NCBI GenBank assembly: GCA_036675025.1
Contig: JAKFFN010000107.1
Location: 1-14,887, forward strand
Direction of reading: 5' to 3'
Source: JAKFFN01 sp036675025
Lineage (GTDB): Bacteria > Sumerlaeota > Sumerlaeia > Sumerlaeales > Sumerlaeaceae
DNA length: 14,887 bases
Position 1 is the first letter of the stretch, and every line of letters begins with the position of its first letter. Positions 8,901-14,887 of the stretch are shown here, in pieces. Below the pieces are notes generated by a model, which saw only the letters and a list, made by a program, of their open reading frames with translations, had not been told where the DNA came from and ran no database searches. Both the position numbers and the translations under genes were made by a program.

Positions 8901-10055
8901 CTTCTGGAGCTTGCAGATGTCTATCGGCGCGAGCAGATGGAAGTGGAAGCGCTGGCTGCCGAGCGCGAAGCGGCTGACATCGATGCAAATAACACAAAGG
9001 TCAGCAGGCGATTTGTAGATAGCCTGAAAGATGCTGGTCGCTCTGAACAGGCCGCCGACGAACTGGAACGCCTGGCCAGACGCCTGATCGAGACAGGTGA
9101 AAACGACCGGGCACTGGCAACATTAAACCAGGTACTTGAGCTGGACCCGGGTCGCCTGGCAGTGCGCAAAACCCGAGCTGAACTGTTTACCCGAATGGGC
9201 AAGACCGATGAAGCCCTCAAGGAATTGACGGCCCTGGCTGAGATGGCCGTCTCTGCAGGTGAAAACGGAGCCGCTTCTGCTGGCACCCCAACTCCAGCCG
9301 AAGTGAAAGCTCCCCGCCCGGCATTGACGGTGGTGAAGGACTATACCTTCGAGCACTTCGTCGTGGGTACAAACAACGACTTCGCCTACGCTACGGCCCT
9401 GGCAATAGCCCGCTCCCCTGCCCGCGCCTACAATCCGCTGTTCCTCTACGCAAACGTCGGCCTGGGCAAAACACACCTGTGCAATGCCATTGCCAACTAC
9501 CTGCTCCATCATGATCCAAAAGCGCAAATCATCTACACAAACAGCGAAGACTTTACAGATGAACTTGTGGATGCGATCCAGAACAACGCGATGGCCGAGT
9601 TCCGTACCCGCTACCGGAATCTCGACCTGCTGATAGTTGATGACGTGCAATTCCTGGCCGGCAAGGAACGCGCCCAGGAAGAGTTCTTCCACATCTTCAA
9701 CAGCCTGTTCCAGGCGAAGCGCCAGATCGTGATCACCAGCGACCGCCCACCGTCGGAAATCTCACACCTGGAAAGCCGCCTGCGCAGTCGGTTCGGCGCC
9801 GGTGTAATTGTAGATATCGCGTCGCCTGACCTGGAAACCCGCCTCGCTATCCTGAACCGCGAAGTGGATGATAACAACCTGAAACTGGACGGCTGGATTT
9901 CGCGACTGCTGTCCGAGAAAATCGACACAAACGTACGTGACCTGAAAGGCGCGCTGAACCAGGTGCTGGCCATGCGAGACCTGCGCAAGCAACCCCTGAC
10001 CGAAGAAATCGTCGGCAAGATGATCGAAAACCTCTACCCCGGGGCGCCTGTATAA
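5925..10055 (+). CDS. Fusion protein: DnaG-type CHC2 zinc ribbon + 54-residue TPR-like array + DnaA-type AAA+ ATPase
   Basis: A 1376-residue cytoplasmic protein with no signal peptide. Residues about 8-100 match the DnaG zinc-binding domain: an INEVNNLLDI helix, then Cys44-x2-His47, Cys66-x4-Cys71, and GGNLVSLFAQAGGIDIDTAV. Residues about 123-1104 are a long helical TPR-like array. An Ala/Pro-rich linker (about 1108-1135) leads to a DnaA AAA+ domain from KDYTFEHFVVGTNN. It has Walker A ANVGLGKT (1176-1183), Walker B LLIVDDVQF with Asp1239-Asp1240, an arginine-finger candidate Arg1289 in SRF, and sensor-2 Arg1338 in NVRDLKGALN. The protein stops right after this domain: DnaA domain IV is missing, and so are the TOPRIM and helicase-binding parts of DnaG. 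Hda is a known DnaA relative that also lacks domain IV, but no clamp-binding motif was recognised here. ATP binding is well supported; the cellular role is unknown, perhaps replication control or scaffolding. The ATG at 5925 was chosen because zinc-ribbon homology begins a few residues later; the frame stays open 44 codons further upstream, with sequence unlike any domain. No clear Shine-Dalgarno is seen. Confidence 0.9.
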   Translation: MSTFYRQETINEVNNLLDIRRLMQSIDYRFDKFQENPKTAKGFCPIHREGLFRNLLIDKEARTFRCQYTQCQGSQGGNLVSLFAQAGGIDIDTAVRTIVRDQTLPVTLPVNEEMIRTELEAAAGETASGQDEAAEQRYLQVLEGDPNSAEAHHGLLKIYEMRGAREQRSHKLPTVCRLKIAAGKAADIGDLIQEWSELDPDNSEARFACAELLYAQGDAESAVMEFMGGGDACEGKGELDAALHAYQRAATISAEHNIDVIDVTPHVIRVLNQAGKNAEAVDYLSGLGEKAAESGNMEAATEFFVMAIEVEPDRGDIRKRFLDTAMKVPASPVISHHVVQSAQYLRDHDETDAALQALETYSAIAPDDENVLQSLINEYNNNGRAADAFDLEARLARLLYTQGRAEESQEIVERVLTWQPQHVAMLETLIFIQQQEGLEQESSETERRLIRALLAQKKYAEALDHINALPVDRVPVDDVLDLKAATYEGLGRAGDTAATENAVAALEELADKHLEQTTGRRAIAYLQRAVELLDSPPPSLLFKLARGYLRNRDFTHVRDTVITACETLAGKDRLDEAILEAERYSNLIPEDTDLVRYLVELYLRFDDKPAAVARMRRLADELTQLGRGAEAHEVLEQANDLEPQNLQTLDDQLHRFREAGNEEKVLQSLHKIASLHEEEGNFEAATPCLEEYLKSKPDDSAAIIRLIFAYDKLEKPGEARQWRLQLARVYRAAHDYDREARALRDVLSKLPDDDEALNMLINAEFSRGDMQAGVTVARRLTSLLTAAGKTEAARKTLMKAVERVPENLELNRDIYEIHRNARQTNQAITWGHKLINIYRNSGKSADAAVVFDQLIELDSANLALKQEQLTFLEEAGRTAEVVEKRLALADLYRKQERFADADAMLNAIVKADSRNLEARQQLADLHLHLGENAKAEAQFIRMAGIHHLEGESRTAVNLLNKVLVTNPASADARRQLSQIYRAEGNIRAAVSQLLELADVYRREQMEVEALAAEREAADIDANNTKVSRRFVDSLKDAGRSEQAADELERLARRLIETGENDRALATLNQVLELDPGRLAVRKTRAELFTRMGKTDEALKELTALAEMAVSAGENGAASAGTPTPAEVKAPRPALTVVKDYTFEHFVVGTNNDFAYATALAIARSPARAYNPLFLYANVGLGKTHLCNAIANYLLHHDPKAQIIYTNSEDFTDELVDAIQNNAMAEFRTRYRNLDLLIVDDVQFLAGKERAQEEFFHIFNSLFQAKRQIVITSDRPPSEISHLESRLRSRFGAGVIVDIASPDLETRLAILNREVDDNNLKLDGWISRLLSEKIDTNVRDLKGALNQVLAMRDLRKQPLTEEIVGKMIENLYPGAPV
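6291..9236 (+). repeat. Protein-level array of about 18 TPR-like units with a 54-residue period
   Basis: Within the fusion protein, unit starts fall at residues 123, 176, 230, 288, 342, 396, 450, 510, 565, 619, 673, 727, 781, 835, 889, 943, 997 and 1051. Fourteen of the 18 units are exactly 54 residues, including ten in a row from 565 to 1104; the others are 53, 55, 58 and 60. In the last ten units, position 54 is always Leu, Ile or Met, position 13 is Ala in nine, position 25 is Pro in seven and position 42 is Gly in seven. The DNA has diverged, so this is an old duplication, not a recent tandem repeat. The pattern looks like a 34-residue TPR plus 20 residues, as if one TPR helix were shared by neighbouring units. 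Confidence 0.85.
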
Positions 10056-10057
10056 GG

Positions 10058-10576
10058 GTGATCAGTCTACGGAAATTGCAGCCATCAGACGCTGACCGCA
10101 TCGAAGAACTCGCGAGCGTGTTGCCGGTAGCGCAGCACACCCTGAACATCCCGCACCCGTACCCTAAAGGCGGCGGACGCGACTTTGTTGAGATGATTAC
10201 CACCCAAATGGCCGAGGGTAAATGCGCTACTTTTGCGGTAGTCGAAAATGCTTCGGAACAGCTCGTCGGATGTATCGGTCTTCGCATTGAATCAGAACAC
10301 AATCGCGCGGAACTTGGCTACTGGATCGGCCAGGACTATTGGGGCCGCGGCTACTGCACAGAAGCAGCGCGGCTGATCCTGGCCCACGGCTTTAACGATC
10401 TGGCTCTCCGTCGCATCATGGCGACCGCGTTAACTCAAAACGGCGCCTCCTCCCGGGTCATGGAAAAAATCGGAATGAAGCACGAAGGAATTCTCCGGCA
10501 GCACGTCACACGTTTCGGGGTAACATCGGACATGACGGTTTACGGGATTTTACGCGATGAGTTTAAGCGTAAATAG
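10058..10576 (+). CDS. GNAT-family N-acetyltransferase (RimJ/RimL-like)
   Basis: A 172-residue cytoplasmic enzyme predicted to transfer an acetyl group from acetyl-CoA to an amine. The fold signature is clear: AELGYWIGQDYWGRGYCTEA (residues 84-103) holds the acetyl-CoA pyrophosphate-binding loop with GRG. NGASSRVMEKIGMKHEG (128-144) is the typical last motif of the RimJ/RimL group, whose members acetylate protein N-termini or antibiotics. The substrate is not predictable. Translation starts with GTG at 10058, two bases after the TAA of the zinc-ribbon/TPR/AAA+ gene, with no space for a separate ribosome site outside the upstream frame. Translational coupling to that gene is therefore likely. 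A weak hairpin with a T run follows. Confidence 0.9.
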   Translation: MISLRKLQPSDADRIEELASVLPVAQHTLNIPHPYPKGGGRDFVEMITTQMAEGKCATFAVVENASEQLVGCIGLRIESEHNRAELGYWIGQDYWGRGYCTEAARLILAHGFNDLALRRIMATALTQNGASSRVMEKIGMKHEGILRQHVTRFGVTSDMTVYGILRDEFKRK

Positions 10577-10577
10577 C

Positions 10578-10598
10578 AAACCCCACTAGCGGTTTTTT
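10578..10598 (+). terminator. Weak candidate terminator after the acetyltransferase gene
   Basis: A short stem AAACC (10578-10582) and GGTTT (10591-10595) with an 8-base loop runs directly into further T residues. It starts two bases after the stop codon of the acetyltransferase. The stem is only five pairs, so it may be inefficient. Confidence 0.3.
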
Positions 10599-10612
10599 GC
10601 TTCTTCTTAGCT

Positions 10613-10646
10613 GCGTCAAAATCCCTCTCGCTTTTTGCGTTGACGC
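10613..10646. promoter_or_regulatory. Inverted repeat upstream of the sulfatase operon, possible operator
   Basis: GCGTCAA (10613-10619) and TTGACGC (10640-10646) are perfect inverted copies, with centres 27 bp apart, in the short gap before the first sulfatase gene. They end nine bases before the AGGAG ribosome site. Spaced half-sites of this kind suit a dimeric regulator, but seven-base arms may be chance. I did not find a convincing -10/-35 pair in this gap. Confidence 0.3.
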
Positions 10647-10674
10647 GTGTAAATAGGAGAGGTTGATTTACCTC

Positions 10675-12891
10675 ATGAACTGGAAAAACGTCCAAGTCGC
10701 CTTAGGCGGCCTTTTTGCAACCTTTACGCTAGTGGCGCCCTTAAAGCTGGCTGCAGCCGGGGCTGATTCTACCACCTCGAGCGCACAAACCTCACAGCGT
10801 CCCAACATCCTCTTCATCCTCGCCGACGACCTCGGCTTTTCCGATATCGGCTGCTACGGAAGCGAGATCCCAACTCCAAACCTCGATAAGCTTGCAGCGA
10901 AAGGCGTCCGCTTCACCCAGTTCTATAATACCGCCCGGTGCTGTCCGTCACGCGCATCACTGCTGACCGGGCTCTACGCTCATCAGGCAGGCATTGGCCA
11001 CATGATGGGCGGGCCCGACAAATACCCCGGCTACGGCGACGGCCTCACCACCGACTGCGTCACCATTGCCGAAGTACTCCACAGCGCCGGTTACAGCACA
11101 TACATGACCGGCAAGTGGCACGTCACCCGCCACACCGGACCCGACGGACCCAAAGATAACTGGCCGCTTCAGCGTGGCTTCGACAAATACTACGGAACAA
11201 TCAACGGCTTTGGTAGTTTCTGGGACCCCGCCACGCTTACCCGCGGAAACGAGTTCATTTCTCCGTTTGCTGACGCCGAGTATAAAACAGGGCAATACTT
11301 CTACACAACAGCGCTCACCGATAACGCGATCAACTTCCTGGATGAGCATCGCGCCAATTCGCCCGACAAACCCTACTTCCTATACGTGGCCCACACCGCC
11401 CCGCACTGGCCTCTTCACGCCACTGAAGAAGATATTGCGAAGTTCAAAGGCAAATATGACGGCGGCTACGATCCCGTCCGCCGCGAGCGCCTGAAGCGGC
11501 TCGTGGAGTTAAACATCATTCCAAAAGACCTGGTCCCCGCCCCTACCATCGGCGACTGGGATGCGGTAAAACACAAGGAGTGGGAAGCCCGTTGCATGGA
11601 AGTCTACGCGGCCATGGTCTACCGCATGGACCAGGAGATCGGCAAGCTCATCGACAATATCAAACAGGCCGGTGAACTGGAAAACACCGTTGTCCTGTTT
11701 ATCTCCGATAACGGCGCCTGCCCGGAAGACGTTGCCCGCTTCTCCGGCGCGCCTTATGAAGAGTACGAGCCCATGGCTGCCACCGATCTGCAGCGCAGCA
11801 TCTGGCCGCCCATGCAGACCCGCAGCGGTGAAGCCGTGAAGACGGGGCCCGATGTAATGCCCGGCGCCGTAAACACCTTCACCGCCTACGGTGAAAACTG
11901 GGCGAACGTGTCCGACACTCCCCTTCGCCTCTACAAGCACTACGTGCACGAGGGCGGCATCTCATCGCCGGCTATAGTGCACTGGCCTAAAGGCATCGAT
12001 CCGGCGCTGAAAGGCGCCCTGGTGGAAGGCCCCGGGCACATTATCGACATCATGCCGACTTTCGTGGAAATGGCCGGTGCCCAATACCCACAATCGCACG
12101 AAGATAACAAGATCCTGCCCATGGAAGGCATCAGCCTCCTGCCAGCGCTCCAGGGCGAAGCCCTCAAGCGCGATGAACCGCTATTCTGGGAACACGAGAG
12201 CAACCGCGCCGTGCGCAGGGGCAACTGGAAGCTTGTGGCCATCGACAGCCAGCCGTGGGAACTTTATGATATCGCCAAAGATCGCGGCGAAATGAACAAC
12301 CTCGCCGATGAAAATCCGCAGCTTGTGAAAGAGCTTTCGCAGCTGTGGGACGACTGGGCTGCCCGCACGCGAGTATTGCCGCTTCACGCCTGGAAACAGG
12401 ACGGCACTCCACCAGAGCCTGAAGTGACCACCACCACCTTCCACTTTGTACCGGGAGATCGCTATCGTCGTGACGAAGGCCCCGTGATCGGGGGCAAGCA
12501 ATTCAAGATCACAGCCAGGGTAAACGAGTGGGCCGACGATGGCGTTATCATTGCCCACGGCGAACCCAAAAACGGCTACGCTCTCTTCGCGCAGGAGGGT
12601 AAGCTCAACTTCCTCATGCGCTGGAAAGGCGAGTACGTGCGCCTCTCTACCGAAGAGCGCCTCACAAGCGGCGCCCATCTCATCGAAGCGGCTATCGGTG
12701 ACGAAGGCCGCATGACTATAAAAGTAGACGGCAAACTGATGGGACAGCGACGCCCCCCGGGCTTTATCCTGCACACACCGGTTAATGAACTGATGGTAGG
12801 CTCCGACCTCACAGGCACCGTCGATCCGGAACTGAAAGGCAAAGCTTTCCAGGGCCGCCTCGGTGAAGTAGTTCTAGAAGTGGGAAGGTAG
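10675..12891 (+). CDS. Secreted arylsulfatase-like sulfatase (formylglycine type I) with extra C-terminal domain
   Basis: A 738-residue exported hydrolase predicted to cleave sulfate esters. A signal peptide is at about 1-28. The sulfatase fold starts at RPNILFILADDLG (metal-binding Asp51-Asp52). The formylglycine motif CCPSRASLLTG places the modified Cys at 90. Other active-site signatures are TGKWH (Lys147, His149), HTAPHWPLH (His244), FISDNGA (Asp345, Asn346) and Lys421. The core ends near residue 575. Residues about 588-738 form a beta-rich module, perhaps a concanavalin-like/LamG fold, that the next sulfatase lacks. I chose the ATG at 10675 over TTG at 10663: AGGAGAGG (10655-10662) would abut the TTG but lies about 12 bases from the ATG. 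First gene of a three-sulfatase cluster. Activation needs a formylglycine-generating or anaerobic sulfatase-maturing enzyme, neither of which is in the window. The substrate, probably a sulfated glycan, is inferred. Confidence 0.93.
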   Translation: MNWKNVQVALGGLFATFTLVAPLKLAAAGADSTTSSAQTSQRPNILFILADDLGFSDIGCYGSEIPTPNLDKLAAKGVRFTQFYNTARCCPSRASLLTGLYAHQAGIGHMMGGPDKYPGYGDGLTTDCVTIAEVLHSAGYSTYMTGKWHVTRHTGPDGPKDNWPLQRGFDKYYGTINGFGSFWDPATLTRGNEFISPFADAEYKTGQYFYTTALTDNAINFLDEHRANSPDKPYFLYVAHTAPHWPLHATEEDIAKFKGKYDGGYDPVRRERLKRLVELNIIPKDLVPAPTIGDWDAVKHKEWEARCMEVYAAMVYRMDQEIGKLIDNIKQAGELENTVVLFISDNGACPEDVARFSGAPYEEYEPMAATDLQRSIWPPMQTRSGEAVKTGPDVMPGAVNTFTAYGENWANVSDTPLRLYKHYVHEGGISSPAIVHWPKGIDPALKGALVEGPGHIIDIMPTFVEMAGAQYPQSHEDNKILPMEGISLLPALQGEALKRDEPLFWEHESNRAVRRGNWKLVAIDSQPWELYDIAKDRGEMNNLADENPQLVKELSQLWDDWAARTRVLPLHAWKQDGTPPEPEVTTTTFHFVPGDRYRRDEGPVIGGKQFKITARVNEWADDGVIIAHGEPKNGYALFAQEGKLNFLMRWKGEYVRLSTEERLTSGAHLIEAAIGDEGRMTIKVDGKLMGQRRPPGFILHTPVNELMVGSDLTGTVDPELKGKAFQGRLGEVVLEVGR

Positions 12892-12897
12892 CGTACG

Positions 12898-14562
12898 ATG
12901 CTGCGGGAACGTTTGAGTCTGTCATTTGCTGCAATATTAATCCTCACCGGTTTGCCGGCTGGCCACGCCAAGGACCTTCCGAATATCATGGTAATCATGG
13001 CAGATGATGTTGGCTATTCAGACATCGGCTGTTACGGTAGTGAAATCAGCACGCCCAACCTGGACCAACTTGCGGCCAATGGGGTGCGGTTTACTCAGTT
13101 CTATAACACCGCGCGCTGCTGTCCGTCACGTGCAGCGCTAATGACCGGCGTGTACCCCCACCAGGCCGGGGTTGGACACATGTTGGGCAACACTCCCCAT
13201 CCAGGCTATAAGAACAAGTTGTCCACGGATACTGTGACGATGGCCGAGGTTTTGAAAGATGCCGGGTATCGCACCTACATGACGGGCAAGTGGCACCTGT
13301 CTCACCCGGCAACTGCCGATGCGCCAAAAGATGGATGGCCGATGCAGCGCGGCTTTGAGAAATTCTACGGCACCATCATGGGTGGCGGCAACTACTACTA
13401 TCCGTTGGCCCTGTGCCGCGGTAACAAGTTTATCAGCGCAGACAATGACCCCGGGTATAAGCCAGAATTTTTCTACTACACCGACGCGATCACCGATAAC
13501 TCGATCACCTTCCTCGACGAGCATACGAAAGAGTCCTCGGACAAGCCGTTCTTCATGTATATCGCCTATACAGCCGCCCACTGGCCGCTGCACGCACCAG
13601 AAGACGAAATCCGGAAGTATGATGGCAAGTATGACGCAGGTTATGATGCGGTACGCCACGCGCGTTTTGATAAAATGAAGAAGCTGGGCATTGTTGAAAA
13701 TGATCTCCAGTGGTCGCCAACTGAGGGGGATTGGAAAACTGTGGACCACAAGGACCGGGAGACCGCGAAAATGGAAACCTACGCAGCTATGGTTACCCGC
13801 ATGGACAAAGGGATAGGCGAAATCGTTGAGGCTCTGAAAAGCGCCGGCCAACTGGAAAATACGATTATTATGTTCATGCAGGATAACGGTGCCTGCGCCG
13901 AGGAAGTCGGGCCGAAAACGGCGAAGAAGTACATGACGAAGACTGCCGACTCCGTTAAGCCTGGAGTGAGCGCAAACCCCGGTGGTCCAAACACGTTTAC
14001 AGCCTATGGCGAGAACTGGGCGAACGTCTCCAACACCCCGTTTCGGCGATATAAACACTGGGTACACGAAGGCGGCATCTCCACCCCGCTAATCTTTCAC
14101 TGGCCAAAGGGCATGCGACCGGAGATGAAGAACGGGCTTGTCCGTGACCCTGGCCATCTCATTGATGTGATGGCGACCGCAATTGATGCTGCGGAGACGA
14201 CGTACCCGGAAAAGTACAACGGAAACCGTATTGCTCCCCTGGCAGGGGAAAGCTTGCTGCCGCTGGTGCACGGTGAAGACTTCAACAGGCAAGCTCCTAT
14301 CTACTGGGAGCACGAGGGAAATCGCGCCGTAAGAGATGGAAAGTGGAAGTTGGTGGCTGTTCGCGACGGCCAATGGGAATTGTATGACATGTCAAGTGAC
14401 CGGGCCGAGATGAACAATCTCGCCGACGCGCACCCTGGTAAAGTTCAGACACTGGCCTCAAAATGGCAGGATTGGGCACTAAAGAACGATGTGCTGAAAG
14501 CCGAGGGGCAGGCGCCCGGCTCAACAACGGAAAAAATTAAGAAAAGAAGGAAAGCAGAATGA
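12898..14562 (+). CDS. Secreted arylsulfatase-like sulfatase (formylglycine type I)
   Basis: A 554-residue paralogue of the preceding sulfatase, with normal length for the planctomycete-type arylsulfatases. A signal peptide is at about 1-24, with likely cleavage after GHA. Metal-binding Asp36-Asp37 lie in IMADDVG, and CCPSRAALMTG gives Cys75 as the formylglycine precursor. TGKWH (Lys131, His133), HWPLH (His228), QDNGA (Asp329, Asn330) and Lys386 complete the active site. The last residues are Lys/Arg-rich (KIKKRRKAE), with no extra domain. It starts six bases after the previous stop, with GGGAAGG inside the end of that gene as its ribosome site. Its own stop overlaps the next start, which indicates one operon. 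It is similar to the first sulfatase throughout the core but differs around residues 334-365, where the first protein carries a longer loop; that may change the substrate. Confidence 0.94.
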   Translation: MLRERLSLSFAAILILTGLPAGHAKDLPNIMVIMADDVGYSDIGCYGSEISTPNLDQLAANGVRFTQFYNTARCCPSRAALMTGVYPHQAGVGHMLGNTPHPGYKNKLSTDTVTMAEVLKDAGYRTYMTGKWHLSHPATADAPKDGWPMQRGFEKFYGTIMGGGNYYYPLALCRGNKFISADNDPGYKPEFFYYTDAITDNSITFLDEHTKESSDKPFFMYIAYTAAHWPLHAPEDEIRKYDGKYDAGYDAVRHARFDKMKKLGIVENDLQWSPTEGDWKTVDHKDRETAKMETYAAMVTRMDKGIGEIVEALKSAGQLENTIIMFMQDNGACAEEVGPKTAKKYMTKTADSVKPGVSANPGGPNTFTAYGENWANVSNTPFRRYKHWVHEGGISTPLIFHWPKGMRPEMKNGLVRDPGHLIDVMATAIDAAETTYPEKYNGNRIAPLAGESLLPLVHGEDFNRQAPIYWEHEGNRAVRDGKWKLVAVRDGQWELYDMSSDRAEMNNLADAHPGKVQTLASKWQDWALKNDVLKAEGQAPGSTTEKIKKRRKAE

Positions 14563-14887
14563 CAGGTAGCAGATTATGGCGCGCCGGGTTGGTCTTCGCC
14601 TGGGCTGCAGGAATTTGTGGTGCTGAAACTAGTGTAGTCCAGGCGCAGCAGCGCCCCAATATCATTGTCATCATGGTAGACGACGTCGGATTTTCCGATC
14701 TCGGCTGCTACGGCGGTGAAATCAACACGCCAAACCTGGATAACCTTGCCGGCGACGGCGTGCGCTTTACGCAATTTTATAACATGGCACGCTGCTGCCC
14801 TTCGCGCGCCGCGTTGCTCACGGGGCTCTACCCCCACCAGGCCGGCGTCGGTCACATGCTCATGGGTGACTCGCACCCCGGCTACTC
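14559..14887 (+). CDS. Third secreted sulfatase (formylglycine type I), partial at window end
   Basis: The first 109 codons of another sulfatase are visible; the rest is outside the window. Its ATG overlaps the previous TGA (ATGA), and GAAGGA lies about eight bases upstream, so it is translationally coupled to the second sulfatase. The signal peptide runs to about residue 29 (likely cleavage after VQA). It is followed by RPNIIVIMVDDVGFSDLGCY with the metal-binding Asp pair, and by CCPSRAALLTG, which makes Cys80 the formylglycine precursor. HQAGVGHM follows as in its neighbours. The visible part closely resembles the second sulfatase, so the cluster looks like tandem duplication followed by divergence. 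Confidence 0.92.
   Translation, partial: MTGSRLWRAGLVFAWAAGICGAETSVVQAQQRPNIIVIMVDDVGFSDLGCYGGEINTPNLDNLAGDGVRFTQFYNMARCCPSRAALLTGLYPHQAGVGHMLMGDSHPGY

Noticed and set aside
6291..9236. Recent DNA tandem repeat or CRISPR-like array in the 162-bp periodic region
   Set aside because: The period exists only at protein level; the DNA units are strongly diverged, and there are no identical repeats with spacers.
10663..10674. TTG start four codons upstream of the first sulfatase ATG
   Set aside because: The ribosome site directly abuts the TTG, leaving too little spacing; the ATG gives a normal signal peptide.

Overview
The window is bacterial: dense genes, short gaps, and Shine-Dalgarno sites at several starts. 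By eye its GC content is in the mid-50s. The taxon cannot be fixed from sequence alone. A tandem run of secreted formylglycine-type sulfatases is typical of the Planctomycetota/Verrucomicrobiota/Lentisphaerota/Kiritimatiellota group and of Hydrogenedentota-like lineages. The RND pump and the long signal peptides show a two-membrane cell. I read it as a PVC-like or related Gram-negative bacterium, with low confidence on the phylum.

Left part (1-5515, all minus strand): an RND efflux pair, with the periplasmic adaptor at 2318-3460 followed by the inner-membrane permease at 2273-1, which runs off the window. A plausible promoter lies in front of the adaptor. Upstream on the same strand is a gene for a secreted beta-propeller-like protein ending in a CARDB-like domain (3749-5515). 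A strong hairpin terminator at 3683-3722 separates it from the efflux operon. A 409-base gap (5516-5924) divides this minus-strand block from the plus-strand block.

Middle (5925-10576, plus strand): the most unusual gene of the window. It encodes a 1376-residue protein with a DnaG-type CHC2 zinc ribbon at the N-terminus, about 18 TPR-like units with a striking 54-residue period in the middle, and a complete DnaA-type AAA+ ATPase domain at the C-terminus. It has no primase catalytic domain and no DnaA DNA-binding domain IV. A GNAT acetyltransferase starts with GTG two bases after its stop, so the two are probably co-translated. I infer a scaffold or regulator that combines two replication-initiation modules; the function itself is unknown.

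Right part (10675-14887, plus strand): three consecutive secreted sulfatase genes, 6 bases apart and then overlapping by 4 bases (ATGA). All keep the CCPSR formylglycine motif. The first has an extra C-terminal domain of about 150 residues, and the third is cut by the window end. They probably act together outside the cytoplasm on sulfated glycans. No formylglycine-generating enzyme, sulfate transporter or glycoside hydrolase lies within the window.
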